This document shows, in pieces, positions 54,452-63,891 of a DNA stretch of 64,000 nucleotides (positions within the stretch are counted from its first letter, which is position 1; the number at the start of each line of letters is the position of its first letter). The translations under genes were made by a program, and so were the position numbers. The stretch comes from Nocardia sienata NBRC 100364. Lineage in GTDB: Bacteria; Actinomycetota; Actinomycetes; Mycobacteriales; Mycobacteriaceae. The stretch covers positions 248,001 through 312,000 of the forward strand of contig NZ_BDBX01000003.1 in assembly GCF_001613205.1 (NCBI RefSeq), in the 5' to 3' direction. The notes under the pieces were generated by a model. The model worked only from the letters and a program-made list of their open reading frames with translations, did no database searches and was not told where the DNA came from.

Positions 54452-55558
54452 ATGAAAGGGCTGCCGGCCGTGTTCGTCGCCTGGAGAGACCTGAAGTTCG
54501 CCCGCGGGAGATTCGCCCTCATGGGCATCGTTATCGCGCTGATCAGCCTGTTGATCGGAGTGCTGTCCGGCCTGACCGCCGGCTTGGCGCAGCAGAATGT
54601 CTCCGCGATCACCGGTCTGCCCACAGGCAAGATCGTGTTCGGCGCGGACGGCACCACCGCCGAACTGTCGTACACCGAATCCCTCATCACCGAGGACCAG
54701 TGGCGGATATGGGCGGATACCCCCGGCGTCGAGACTGCCGAACCGCTGGGAATAAGCACCGTCACCGCGAAAGCGGGAAGCAGAACCGCAGGGGTCGGCG
54801 TGTTCGGGGTCCGGCCCGGTTCGGCCCTGGCCCCCGCCGGTGACCTGATCGGTGAGGGGACAGCGATACTGTCCGGCGCCGCGGCCGAGGACCTCGGCGT
54901 CGGGCTCGGCGAAACGTTTACGTTCGCCGGCCGGACGCTGACGGTCGCGGCGGTGCGCGGTGACGCCTCGTTCGCGCACACTCCCGTTGTCTGGACCGGG
55001 TTGGACGCCTGGCGCCGCACCGTGCCATCGGTGGAGGGACACGGGGAACCGATCGCGACCGTCATCGCGCTGAATACGGACGCGGGGGTGGACGTGCGGG
55101 ACATCGACGAGGCGGCCGGGACGACAACGGTCTCGACGCGCGATTCGCTGGCCGCAATCGGGTCCTACACCTCCGAGAACAGTTCGCTGCAGCTGATGCG
55201 CGGGCTTCTGTTCGTCATTTCCGCGCTGGTCGTCGGCGCGTTCTTCACCGTGTGGACCATCCAGCGCAGCCGTGACGTCGCCGTTCTGAAAGCGCTGGGC
55301 GCGTCGACCGCACGGTTGCTCGCGGACGCCCTGGGCCAGGCGGCGGTCCTGCTGGCCGGTGGCACGCTGCTCGGCACCGGATTGGCGATCGGGCTGGGTG
55401 CCGCCGTCCGCGGCGCGTCCGTGCCGTTCCTGCTGACGCCCGCGGACGCCGCGGTATCGGGAGCGTCACTGATAGTGCTGGGCCTGCTCGGCTCTGCCCT
55501 GTCCATTCGCCACATCACCTCTGTCGACCCCTTGACCGCTCTGGAGTCCGTGCGATGA
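54452..55558 (+). CDS. ABC exporter permease (FtsX/MacB, DevC type)
   Basis: This 368-residue membrane protein has one helix at the N-terminus (FALMGIVIALISLLIGVLSGLTAGL), a large extracytoplasmic domain and three C-terminal helices (LFVISALVVGAFFTVWTI, LADALGQAAVLLAGGTLLGTGLAI, and SLIVLGLLGSALSI). This is the FtsX/MacB fold of lipoprotein or peptide exporters. It overlaps the ATPase gene (ATGA) and diverges from the two-component system that probably controls it. It is a complete relative of the decayed permease at 16.0 kb. Confidence 0.9.
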   Translation: MKGLPAVFVAWRDLKFARGRFALMGIVIALISLLIGVLSGLTAGLAQQNVSAITGLPTGKIVFGADGTTAELSYTESLITEDQWRIWADTPGVETAEPLGISTVTAKAGSRTAGVGVFGVRPGSALAPAGDLIGEGTAILSGAAAEDLGVGLGETFTFAGRTLTVAAVRGDASFAHTPVVWTGLDAWRRTVPSVEGHGEPIATVIALNTDAGVDVRDIDEAAGTTTVSTRDSLAAIGSYTSENSSLQLMRGLLFVISALVVGAFFTVWTIQRSRDVAVLKALGASTARLLADALGQAAVLLAGGTLLGTGLAIGLGAAVRGASVPFLLTPADAAVSGASLIVLGLLGSALSIRHITSVDPLTALESVR

Positions 55559-56241
55559 CCCTGAATCTGACCGCTGTCACCCTGTCCTATCCCGATGGTC
55601 CGGTACGTACGACGGCATTGGAGGCTGTGGACCTGGATGTATCCGCCGGCACGCTCACCGCCGTGGTGGGTCCCTCCGGTTCCGGCAAATCCAGTCTGCT
55701 GGCCGTAGCGGCCACGCTCATCACTCCGGATTCGGGGACGGTGACCGTGGACGGTATCGAGACCGGCGGCATGTCGCGGCGAGCGCTGGCCGTTCTCCGT
55801 CGGCAGAAGATCGGGATCGTCTTCCAGCAACCCAATCTGTTGCCCGCGCTCACCGCAGCCGAACAGTTGACGGTCGCGGCGCGCTTCACCGGCGGCAGCA
55901 CCCGGGGCGTGCACGACCGGGCCCTGCGGATACTCGAATCGGTCGGTCTGGCCGACGTGGCCGGCCGGCGTCCGCACCAACTCTCCGGTGGTCAGCGTCA
56001 GCGGGTGAACATCGCCCGGGCGCTGATGAACGACCCGGCTGTGCTCCTGGTCGACGAGCCCACCAGTGCCCTGGACCGCGAGCGTGGGGCGGCCGTCGTC
56101 GATCTGATCGCTCGCTCGACCCACCGTCGCGGGATCGCTACCGTCATGGTCACGCATGACCCGACCCACCTCACGGCGGCCGATCGAGTCGTGGAGGTAC
56201 GCGACGGCCGACTGCACTCTCCGGCGGCGGCCGGGGTCTGA
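55555..56241 (+). CDS. ABC exporter ATPase (MacB/LolD type)
   Basis: This 228-residue ATPase has Walker A GPSGSGKSS, Q-loop VFQQPNLLPALTAAEQLTV, signature LSGGQRQRVNIARALMNDP, Walker B VLLVDEPTSALDRER and the switch VMVTHDP. It works with the FtsX-like permease encoded just upstream and coupled by an ATGA overlap. LolD-like sequence suggests an extruding mechanism without a classical channel. Substrate unknown; peptide antibiotics are typical for this arrangement. Confidence 0.92.
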   Translation: MTLNLTAVTLSYPDGPVRTTALEAVDLDVSAGTLTAVVGPSGSGKSSLLAVAATLITPDSGTVTVDGIETGGMSRRALAVLRRQKIGIVFQQPNLLPALTAAEQLTVAARFTGGSTRGVHDRALRILESVGLADVAGRRPHQLSGGQRQRVNIARALMNDPAVLLVDEPTSALDRERGAAVVDLIARSTHRRGIATVMVTHDPTHLTAADRVVEVRDGRLHSPAAAGV

Positions 56242-56296
56242 CCGTGTCCCCGCAGCGCCCGCAGTGGGTGCCTGCCTGCGCCCGTATCGCTGGATC

Positions 56297-57898
56297 TCAG
56301 TCCGACCGATGGTCGGGTTCGCGCTCCGCCGCGTACTTCCGGGCCCAGGTGTAATCGGGTTTACCGCTGGGGGACCGCACGATCGTGTCCGTGATCCATA
56401 CCGCGCGGGGCACCTTGTACCCGGCGAGGTGGCCGCGGACGTGGGCGCGCAGACCCTCGAGGTCCAGTGTGTCCCCGGTGAGGCTGACGACCACTGCGAC
56501 CTGCCGGCCCCAGCGTTCGTGCGGCATTCCGATCACGGTGGCGTCGTAGATATCGGCGTGCGCTTTCACCACGCCCTCGACCTCTTCGGCGAACACCTTC
56601 TCGCCACCGGTGTTGATCACCATATTGCCGCGGCCGATGAGGCTGATGGTGCCGTCGTCCTCCAGCCGGGCCCGATCGTCGGTGACCACTATCCGCTGCC
56701 CGTCCACGACCTTGAACAGTTTCTCGGTGCGCTCCGGGTCCTTGTAGTAGCCGATCGGGACCGCGCCGGTCTTCGCCAGCCAGCCCTCTCCGCCCGGTGC
56801 CACCGGACACCCGTCGTCGTCGACGACCACCGCGCCGCGCCCGATCGATACCCGTGGTTTCCGCGCCGGGTCCTCGTCGCGTTGTGCGAAGCCGATACCG
56901 CCGAAGCCGGTTTCGGAGGAGCCGATGGAATCGGAGACGAACAGGTTCGGGATCAGGTCCAGCAGTGCGTTCTTTGTCGGCTGGGTGAGCAGGGCGGCGC
57001 CCGAGGCGATCATGAACAGCCCCGTGGCGTCGACGGGGTCGGCGCGGTAGGAGTCGATGAGCGGACGGGCCATCGCGTCACCGGTGATCACCATGACCCC
57101 GGGCCGTTCGGCGGCCACCGTGCGCCAGACATGGGCGGGATCGAACCGGGGTACGAAGATCACGCAGTTACCGGACCACAGCGCGATGAAGGTCGGCATC
57201 ATGGCCGCCAGATGCATGAGCGGCGGCAGGATCAGCCAGGTGGAGGGTTCGCCCGCGGCGCCGGTGCGGGACTGCTGGTATTCGTCGGTGACGGGCTCGT
57301 TGCTGTAGAAATCGATCCCGCCGCCGAGGACCCGCCACATGTCCTCCTGCCGCCACAGCACGCCCTTGGGCATACCGGTGGTGCCGCCGGTGTACATGAC
57401 GAACAGATCGTCGGCGGTGCGCGGTACCTCCGGTCGGGTGGTGGGTGCCGCCGCGGTGACCTCGGCCAGGCAGTCGACATCGGGGTCGGCCGGGGTGCGG
57501 TCGTCGGCCGCGCACAGCAGATATTTCAGCCGTGGCGACCGCTGCGCCGCGGCCCGTACCGCATCCCCGTAACAGGCGTGATACACCAGATATTCGAGGT
57601 CTGCGTTGTCGTAGAGGTAGGCGAGTTCCTCGGGGCCGTACCGGAAGTTGATGTTGACCGGTACGGCGGCCAGTTTGAAGCAGGCGATGAGCGTCTGCAT
57701 GGTGTCGATACCGTTGTGCATCTGGAACCCGATATGCGTGCCGCGGGTGACCCCCTGGGCCGCGAGGTGATGGGCGAGCTGGTTGGCGCGTTCGTCCAGC
57801 TCACGGTAGGTGACGCGCCGACCCTCCTCGATCAGCGCGATCCGGTCGGGCATGGCGTCGACCGAATGTTCGAACAGGTCGGCGAAGTTATTGGCCAT
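56297..57898 (-). CDS. fatty acyl-CoA synthetase (FadD type)
   Basis: This 533-residue adenylate-forming enzyme has the P-loop MYTGGTTGMPKGVLWR, SIGSSETGFGG and the motif GRGNMVINTGGEKVFAEEVEGVV. The residues match acyl-CoA synthetases such as mycobacterial FadD17/FadD19-like proteins, which often act on sterol side chains or long acids. The ATG at 57898 gives MANNFADLFEHSVDAMPDR, a usual start. It is downstream of two unrelated-looking genes of the same operon and follows them by 41 bases. Substrate unknown. Confidence 0.88.
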   Translation of the reverse strand: MANNFADLFEHSVDAMPDRIALIEEGRRVTYRELDERANQLAHHLAAQGVTRGTHIGFQMHNGIDTMQTLIACFKLAAVPVNINFRYGPEELAYLYDNADLEYLVYHACYGDAVRAAAQRSPRLKYLLCAADDRTPADPDVDCLAEVTAAAPTTRPEVPRTADDLFVMYTGGTTGMPKGVLWRQEDMWRVLGGGIDFYSNEPVTDEYQQSRTGAAGEPSTWLILPPLMHLAAMMPTFIALWSGNCVIFVPRFDPAHVWRTVAAERPGVMVITGDAMARPLIDSYRADPVDATGLFMIASGAALLTQPTKNALLDLIPNLFVSDSIGSSETGFGGIGFAQRDEDPARKPRVSIGRGAVVVDDDGCPVAPGGEGWLAKTGAVPIGYYKDPERTEKLFKVVDGQRIVVTDDRARLEDDGTISLIGRGNMVINTGGEKVFAEEVEGVVKAHADIYDATVIGMPHERWGRQVAVVVSLTGDTLDLEGLRAHVRGHLAGYKVPRAVWITDTIVRSPSGKPDYTWARKYAAEREPDHRSD

Positions 57899-57939
57899 AT
57901 CAGTCCTGCGGTGGGCCGGGCACTGGGTGCCGGGAGGGG

Positions 57940-59199
57940 TCAGACAACGGTGAGAGGGAGTGGGATACCGCGGTCGGTGAATCGGAAATCGACGCCCGTG
58001 CTGAAGCGGGTGATCGCCACCTCCGGCGCTTCGGCGAACGGTTCGTCGGCGCGTGAGATCTCGGCGGTCCAGCCGTCGGGTCCCTCGTCGACGACCCGGC
58101 TCCGCAGATGCGGGTCGACCCCACGGACCAGCGCGTCCAGCGGGCCGAGACACCCGGGTTCGACCATCGACAGCCAGCCGCGGTCGGTGAGCGCGCCGCT
58201 GCCGCCGGGGAAACGGATCCGCAGGACACCGATGCCGGGCTCGACTTCGACATCGGTGTAGTGCCGCGGATTCAGCGCCGGATGGACGCGCAGCACTTGG
58301 GCGAGCGCATCCAGATCGGTGCCCAGCCCGAGGCATGCCCGGATCCGTTCCGCGGCCACCCCGGCGATTCCGGTGAACTGTTTGCGCCCGATCTCGAGTG
58401 CGGCATCGTCATCGGTGCGTTCGTGCACCGCGATCATGAACCCGAGTACCAGCAGATGCTGTTGCAGGCACACCTCCTCGGCGATCCGGACCAGGGCCGA
58501 ATGCGAGAAGTCGGCGAACCGCAGATCGCTGAGCAGCGGCCCGCTGTAGTCGGCGCGGCCCTCGTCGCCCGGGTCGATATCGGCCAGCGGTAACCGCGCG
58601 GCCACCGACTCCTCTACCAGCGGCGCATTGCGTGGCACCTCCGGCGGGGTGTGCGATTCGTCGATGATCACCGTCCACGCGCACATGGGATGCCGGTCGG
58701 CGGGGACCCGGGGTGGGCGGTGGATGGGCCGCACCTGGGCGTACTTGTTGGTGGCCAGTGCCGTGGCGTCGAAGGTGGGGTCCTCGATGTCGTGGCACAT
58801 GGCCGTCACATAGTCGGGGCCCAACGGTTCGACATCGACCAGGGCGCCGCAGTGGTCGAGCCAGAACTCGCCGTGGCGGGCGTCGTCGACGCGGAACCGG
58901 AAGTCCATGAACTGTGGTGGCGCGCCGATATCGAGCTGTAGTCCCTTGAAGATGGTGACCACGTCGTCGCCGGTGTAACCGAGTGCCCGCTGCATCCGCC
59001 GGGTATAGACCGGGCTGGACAGCTGCCATTCCTCGATCGCGACCTGCGCCATTCCCTCCCGGCCGAACGCGGAGATGCAGTGCGCCATCCCGGACCGGTC
59101 GATCAGCTGCCCGCACAGCAGCAGTTCGGGCACCAGGACGGCCAGCTGCTCCCGGGTCAGCTCGTGGAACCTGCTGGTGGGTACGGACATCGGGGTCAC
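57940..59199 (-). CDS. conserved protein of unknown function, 419 residues
   Basis: This protein starts with a helical region (REQLAVLVPELLLCGQLIDRSGMAHCISAFG) and continues with a conserved middle (FWLDHCGALVDVEPLGPDYVTAMCHDIEDPTFDATALATNKYAQVRPIHRPPRVPADRHPMC). I recall similar genes near sterol or acyl-CoA gene clusters in actinobacteria but cannot name the family. It has no signal or membrane segment. GTG 59199 overlaps the stop of the upstream gene (GTGA); ATG 59190 is an alternative. Its place between a SnoaL-like gene and a FadD gene suggests a pathway role. Confidence 0.7.
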   Translation of the reverse strand: MTPMSVPTSRFHELTREQLAVLVPELLLCGQLIDRSGMAHCISAFGREGMAQVAIEEWQLSSPVYTRRMQRALGYTGDDVVTIFKGLQLDIGAPPQFMDFRFRVDDARHGEFWLDHCGALVDVEPLGPDYVTAMCHDIEDPTFDATALATNKYAQVRPIHRPPRVPADRHPMCAWTVIIDESHTPPEVPRNAPLVEESVAARLPLADIDPGDEGRADYSGPLLSDLRFADFSHSALVRIAEEVCLQQHLLVLGFMIAVHERTDDDAALEIGRKQFTGIAGVAAERIRACLGLGTDLDALAQVLRVHPALNPRHYTDVEVEPGIGVLRIRFPGGSGALTDRGWLSMVEPGCLGPLDALVRGVDPHLRSRVVDEGPDGWTAEISRADEPFAEAPEVAITRFSTGVDFRFTDRGIPLPLTVV

Positions 59200-59747
59200 C
59201 AGAGGGAGGCCGGCGCGGTGCCGATCTTGTACCAGCCGGGCAGCCGGCCCGAGGTGGCCTTGGCGATCCGCGCGTTCATCCCGTCCGACATGGCCTTATC
59301 GGTCATCATCTCCAGGAACAGCGCGGAGACATTGCCGTAGTCGAAGAAGTCGCGCTGCCACGACCACTGGTAGTCGCCGCCGTAGCGGAACCAGCTGCCA
59401 CCGATGCCGTTCACCGTGTACTTGCTGCCGTCGGCGCGAGGCGTGGTGTCGTAGACCTGCTTCCAGAAGCCGATCACATCGCCGCTGCGCTCGTCGATGA
59501 CGAACTGCTGGTAGGGGTACTGCCAGCCCTCCAGGCCCTCCATCTCCTGGCCGAGGGCGAGATCGCGGATCTCGTCGCGGCCGACGGCCATGAATTCGTC
59601 TTTGGGGCCGTAGTTCCAGCCGTAGGTGGCGTCGGCGGTGTACATATCGGCGAGCGGCTTCCAGTCGCCGAGCTTCTCACATCGTTCGTTCTCCGCCACC
59701 CAGCGGCGCACCATCTCGTCGAGTTCGGCGCGGTCGAAACCTGTCAT
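59196..59747 (-). CDS. SnoaL-like (NTF2-fold) protein
   Basis: This 183-residue protein has the NTF2-like pattern RAELDEMVRRWVAENERCEKLGDWKPLADMYTADATYGWNYGPKDEFMAVGRDEIRDL and ends with the usual beta sheet. Proteins of this fold often hydrolyse, cyclise or isomerise ring compounds. The ATG at 59747 has AAAGGGA upstream with good spacing. The frame stays open for 78 codons into the 61-bp repeat, but that extension lacks family sequence and is rejected. It lies 230 bases downstream of the ferredoxin gene. Confidence 0.82.
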   Translation of the reverse strand: MTGFDRAELDEMVRRWVAENERCEKLGDWKPLADMYTADATYGWNYGPKDEFMAVGRDEIRDLALGQEMEGLEGWQYPYQQFVIDERSGDVIGFWKQVYDTTPRADGSKYTVNGIGGSWFRYGGDYQWSWQRDFFDYGNVSALFLEMMTDKAMSDGMNARIAKATSGRLPGWYKIGTAPASLW

Positions 59748-59921
59748 GGATGTGTCCCTTTCGAAAAGGATTTGTGGGCTGGATCTAGTCGGTAGCGGTG
59801 GTCGTCGAGCACGGGTGAGGCAGGTGATCGGTCGACGTGCCGACGCGGAAGTCGAGGCGCGGGCGACGGTGTCGCACCAGCGCGCGTGCGGCCCAGATCC
59901 GCTCAGTCGGTGTTGTCCGGC

Positions 59922-60493
<572 letters not shown>

Positions 60494-60510
60494 TTATATT
60501 CCGTACACCT

Positions 60511-60520
60511 GTCCAGACAC
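60511..60520. promoter_or_regulatory. GTCCAGACAC half-site upstream of the CMD gene
   Basis: GTCCAGACAC is the reverse complement of GTGTCTGGAC at 60330-60339. It lies 37 bases before the CMD gene start, so the same regulator may act on both sides of the divergent region. Confidence 0.35.
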
Positions 60521-60556
60521 TTCCGGCGGAGCGGATCCGGCGGAGAAGGAGCAGCC

Positions 60557-60958
60557 ATGAGCGACCCCACCCCCGAGTCCACCGTGCGTGAACGCGGGCT
60601 GGCCAAGATGGCGGAGGTCTACGGATGGGAATTCAAGGACGGTCCCGGCGAGCATTTCGCCGTCACCGCCGACCACCTGTTCGCCGATATCTGGTCGCGT
60701 CCCGGCCTCACCCTGCGTGATCGCAGGCTGCTGCTGCTCGGGGCGCTCACCGCCCAGGGCCTGTTCGATGTCGCCGGTATCCAGGTCGGCGCCGCCCTGC
60801 AGAACGAGGAACTCGACGAAACCCAGCTGCGGGAGATCGCGCTGTTCCTCTGCCACTACGTGGGCTGGCCGGCCGGCACCTCACTGGACCATGTGATCGG
60901 CGCCCAGCTCGACCAGCACGCCAAGAAGGCGAAGAAAGCCGCCGACAACGGCCGCTGA
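60557..60958 (+). CDS. carboxymuconolactone decarboxylase-family protein
   Basis: This 133-residue helical protein has the CMD core DRRLLLLGALTAQGLFDVAGIQVGAALQNEELDETQLREIALFLCHYVGWPAGT. The usual AhpD-type Cys pair (CxxC) is absent and only one Cys remains (FLCHYVGWP), so a decarboxylase-like rather than peroxidase role is more likely. ATG 60557 has GGAGAAGGAG upstream. It leads a rightward run of genes (CMD, LLM, glycosyltransferase, methyltransferase). The substrate is unknown. Confidence 0.85.
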   Translation: MSDPTPESTVRERGLAKMAEVYGWEFKDGPGEHFAVTADHLFADIWSRPGLTLRDRRLLLLGALTAQGLFDVAGIQVGAALQNEELDETQLREIALFLCHYVGWPAGTSLDHVIGAQLDQHAKKAKKAADNGR

Positions 60959-61028
60959 CGACCACGATCTCCCACCCGCCGGGACGCGCCACGGCCCGCC
61001 GGCCCCACCACAGACAAGGCACACGAGT

Positions 61029-61904
61029 ATGCGTTTCGGCATCGTTCTGTTCACCAGTGACCGCGGGATAGCCCCCGCCGCCGCGGCCCGGGCCGCCGAG
61101 GACCACGGATTCTCTTCCTTCTACGTCCCCGAACACACCCATATCCCGGTGAAACGCGAAGCCGCGCACCCCCAGACCGGCGACGCGTCGCTGCCCGACG
61201 ACCGCTATATGCGCACCCTCGACCCGTGGGTCGCGCTCGCCACCGCCGCCGCGGTCACCGAACGGATCGAACTGGCCACCGCGGTCGCGCTGCCGGTCGA
61301 ACACGATCCGATCACCCTCGCCAAGACCATCGCCTCGCTCGACCATCTCTCCGGCGGCCGGGTCACCCTGGGCGCGGGCTTCGGCTGGAACACCGACGAG
61401 CTGGCCGATCACGGCATACCCGGCAACAAACGCCGCACCGCCCTGCGCGAATATTTGGAGGCCATGCGGGCGCTGTGGCGCGAGGACGAGGCCGCCTACG
61501 ACGGCGACTTCGTGAAGTTCGGGCCCAGCTGGGCCTGGCCCAAGCCGGTCGACCGCACGGTTCCCGTCCTCATCGGCGCGGCCGGTACCGAACGGACCTG
61601 CGCCTGGATCGCGAAACACGCCGACGGCTGGATCACCACCCCCGGGGAGAACGATATCTCCGGCAGCCTGGCGACGCTGAAGAAGGCGTGGGCCGACGCC
61701 GGTCGCGAGGGTGCGCCGCGGGTGGTGGCCCTGGATTTCAAACCCGACGCCGAACGCCTGGCGTCCTGGGCCGCCGACGGTGTCACCGATGTGCTGTACG
61801 GCTTGCCGGACAAAGGGGAACCGGAGGTGCGTGCCTATCTCGAACGGCTGGCTGGCAAACTGCGAAGCATGAATTCGATCACCGAGACCGGCGAGGACAG
61901 CTAG
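61029..61904 (+). CDS. LLM-class F420-dependent oxidoreductase (TIGR03619-like)
   Basis: This 291-residue protein begins MRFGIVLFTSDRGIAPAAAARAAEDHGFSSFYVPEHTHIPV and has AAAVTERIELATAVALP and HLSGGRVTLGAGFGWNTDEL, the luciferase-like F420 oxidoreductase pattern. It is probably cytosolic and transfers hydride to an unknown substrate. It lies 70 bases after the CMD gene. Its TAG stop shares a base with the GTG of the next gene (TAGTG), indicating coupled translation into the glycosyltransferase. Confidence 0.9.
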   Translation: MRFGIVLFTSDRGIAPAAAARAAEDHGFSSFYVPEHTHIPVKREAAHPQTGDASLPDDRYMRTLDPWVALATAAAVTERIELATAVALPVEHDPITLAKTIASLDHLSGGRVTLGAGFGWNTDELADHGIPGNKRRTALREYLEAMRALWREDEAAYDGDFVKFGPSWAWPKPVDRTVPVLIGAAGTERTCAWIAKHADGWITTPGENDISGSLATLKKAWADAGREGAPRVVALDFKPDAERLASWAADGVTDVLYGLPDKGEPEVRAYLERLAGKLRSMNSITETGEDS

Positions 61905-63166
61905 TGCGGATAGCCCTGTTGTCCTACCGCAGCAAGCCTCATTGCGGTGGGCAGGGGGTCTACGTGCGCCGCCTCAGCGCCGGACTGGCCGAACTCGGCC
62001 ACGACGTGGAGGTCTTCTCCGGTCAGCCCTATCCCGCCGACCTGGATCCGCGCGTAACCCTGACCGAGGTGCCCAGCCTGGACCTCTATCGCGACGACGA
62101 CCCGTTCCGCACGCCGCATCCCCGCGAGATCCGGGACCGAATCGATCTGCTGGAACTGGCCACCATGTGGACCGCCGGCTTCCCGGAACCGCGCACCTTC
62201 AGCATGCGCGCCGCCCGGCTGCTGCGGACACGGGTCCACGATTTCGACGTCGTGCACGACAATCAGTGTCTGGGCAGCGGGTTGCTCGATATCGCGAAAC
62301 GGCTGCCGCTGGTCGCCACCGTGCACCATCCCATCACCAAGGACCGCGAAGTGGACCTGGCGGCGGCCGTCTGGCGGCGCAAACCGCTGGTGCGCCGCTG
62401 GTACGGGTTTCTCGGTATGCAGGAGCGTATCGCCCGGCGGATCCCCGACCTGCTCACCGTCTCCTCATCGTCGGCCACCGATATCGCCGACGATTTCGGT
62501 GTCGATCCCGGGCAGCTCAATGTTGTGCCACTGGGTGTGGACACCGAACTGTTCGCCCCGCGCGGTCCCCGCGTGCCAGGCCGGATCGTCGCCGTCGCCA
62601 GCGCCGACAAACCCCTCAAGGGCATCACGCATCTGCTGCAGGCGCTGACCCGGTTGCGGATCACCCACCGGGTCGAACTGCAGCTGGTGGCGAAACTGGA
62701 GCCCAACGGGCCCACCGAGAAGCAGATCGCCGAACTAGGCCTCTCCGATATCGTCACCGTCCGCGCCGGGCTCACCGATACCGAACTCGCCGAGGTTCTG
62801 GCGTCGGCGGAGATCGCCTGCATCCCGTCCCTCTACGAGGGATTCTCGCTGCCCGCGGTGGAGGCCATGGCGTCGGGGACCCCGCTGGTGGTCAGCCGCA
62901 CCGGCGCGCTTCCGGAGGTTGTCGGTGAGCCGGGCGTCTGCGCCGAACTCACCGAGCCCGGCGATTCCGCCGAACTGGCCCGGGTGATCGGGCAGCTGCT
63001 GGATTCCCCCCAGACCCGGCAGCGGATGCAGACCGCCGCCCGGAACCGGGCCGTCTCGGTGTTCAGCTGGGAATCGGTGGCCGCACAGACCGTGCAGGTG
63101 TACGAGCGGGCCATCGCCCGGCACACCGGATCGGCAGAATTCATCACAGGAGGCGTCTCGTGCTGA
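61904..63166 (+). CDS. family-4 glycosyltransferase
   Basis: This 420-residue GT-B glycosyltransferase begins VRIALLSYRSKPHCGGQGVYVRRLSAGLAELGHDVEVFSG and has the GT4 C-terminal signature EIACIPSLYEGFSLPAVEAMASGTPLVVS. It uses an activated sugar to extend a glycolipid or metabolite. The GTG at 61904 overlaps the LLM gene's stop by one base. Its own stop overlaps the next methyltransferase gene by seven bases. The trio with the methyltransferase and a prenyltransferase-like gene recurs in mycobacteria and their relatives from memory. Confidence 0.9.
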   Translation: MRIALLSYRSKPHCGGQGVYVRRLSAGLAELGHDVEVFSGQPYPADLDPRVTLTEVPSLDLYRDDDPFRTPHPREIRDRIDLLELATMWTAGFPEPRTFSMRAARLLRTRVHDFDVVHDNQCLGSGLLDIAKRLPLVATVHHPITKDREVDLAAAVWRRKPLVRRWYGFLGMQERIARRIPDLLTVSSSSATDIADDFGVDPGQLNVVPLGVDTELFAPRGPRVPGRIVAVASADKPLKGITHLLQALTRLRITHRVELQLVAKLEPNGPTEKQIAELGLSDIVTVRAGLTDTELAEVLASAEIACIPSLYEGFSLPAVEAMASGTPLVVSRTGALPEVVGEPGVCAELTEPGDSAELARVIGQLLDSPQTRQRMQTAARNRAVSVFSWESVAAQTVQVYERAIARHTGSAEFITGGVSC

Positions 63167-63891
63167 CCGTCGACTTCGACCGCGCCGGGATCGGTCCGGG
63201 TACCCGGGTCATCGATGTGGGCTGCGGTGCCGGCCGGCATTCGTTCGAGGCCTACCGTCGCGGCGCCGATGTCGTGGCCTTCGATCAGGACGCCCCCGAA
63301 CTCGCCGGCGTCGCGACCATGTTCGAGGCCATGGCCCAGGCCGGGGAAGCGCCCGCCGGAGCGAAGGCCGAAGCCGTCCACGGTGACGCTCTGGACCTGC
63401 CCTACGGCGCCGGGGAATTCGATGTCGTCATCGCCTCGGAGATCCTGGAGCACGTCCCCGCCGACGACGCCGCCATCGCCGAACTCGTGCGGGTGCTGCG
63501 CCCGGGCGGGCAGCTGGTGGTGACCGTACCGCGGTGGTTGCCCGAGCGGGTGTGCTGGGCGCTGTCGGACGAGTACCACGCCAACGAGGGCGGACATATC
63601 CGCATCTACAAGGCGGACGAGCTGCGGGACAAGATCACCGCGCGCGGCCTGCGGCACACCCACCGCACCCATGTGCACGCCCTGCACTCGCCGTACTGGT
63701 GGATCAAATGCGCGGTGGGCGTACACAAGACCGAGCATCCGCTGGTGCGCGCCTACCATCGGATGCTGGTGTGGGACATGATGAAACAACCGGCGCTGAC
63801 CCGGACGGCGGAGCGCCTGCTCGACCCGCTGGTCGGCAAAAGCGTGGCGCTGTACTTCAGCAAGCCGGCGGTGACCCGTGCCGGCGGGTGA
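63160..63891 (+). CDS. class I SAM-dependent methyltransferase
   Basis: This 243-residue methyltransferase has the SAM motif VIDVGCGAGRHSFEAYRRGADVVAFDQD, DALDLPYGAGEFDVVIASEILEHVP and VLRPGGQLVVTVPRWLPE. The C-terminal part (HSPYWWIKCAVGVHKTEHPLVRAYHRMLVW) may contact a membrane-associated acceptor. The GTG at 63160 follows AGGAGG with a six-base spacer. It overlaps its neighbours on both sides, so all three are translated together. The acceptor is unknown. Confidence 0.9.
   Translation: MLTVDFDRAGIGPGTRVIDVGCGAGRHSFEAYRRGADVVAFDQDAPELAGVATMFEAMAQAGEAPAGAKAEAVHGDALDLPYGAGEFDVVIASEILEHVPADDAAIAELVRVLRPGGQLVVTVPRWLPERVCWALSDEYHANEGGHIRIYKADELRDKITARGLRHTHRTHVHALHSPYWWIKCAVGVHKTEHPLVRAYHRMLVWDMMKQPALTRTAERLLDPLVGKSVALYFSKPAVTRAGG

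Noticed and set aside
56242..56296. Terminator between the ABC ATPase and FadD genes
   Set aside because: Only a 6-bp stem with a G-T pair was found in the convergent gap; left unlisted.
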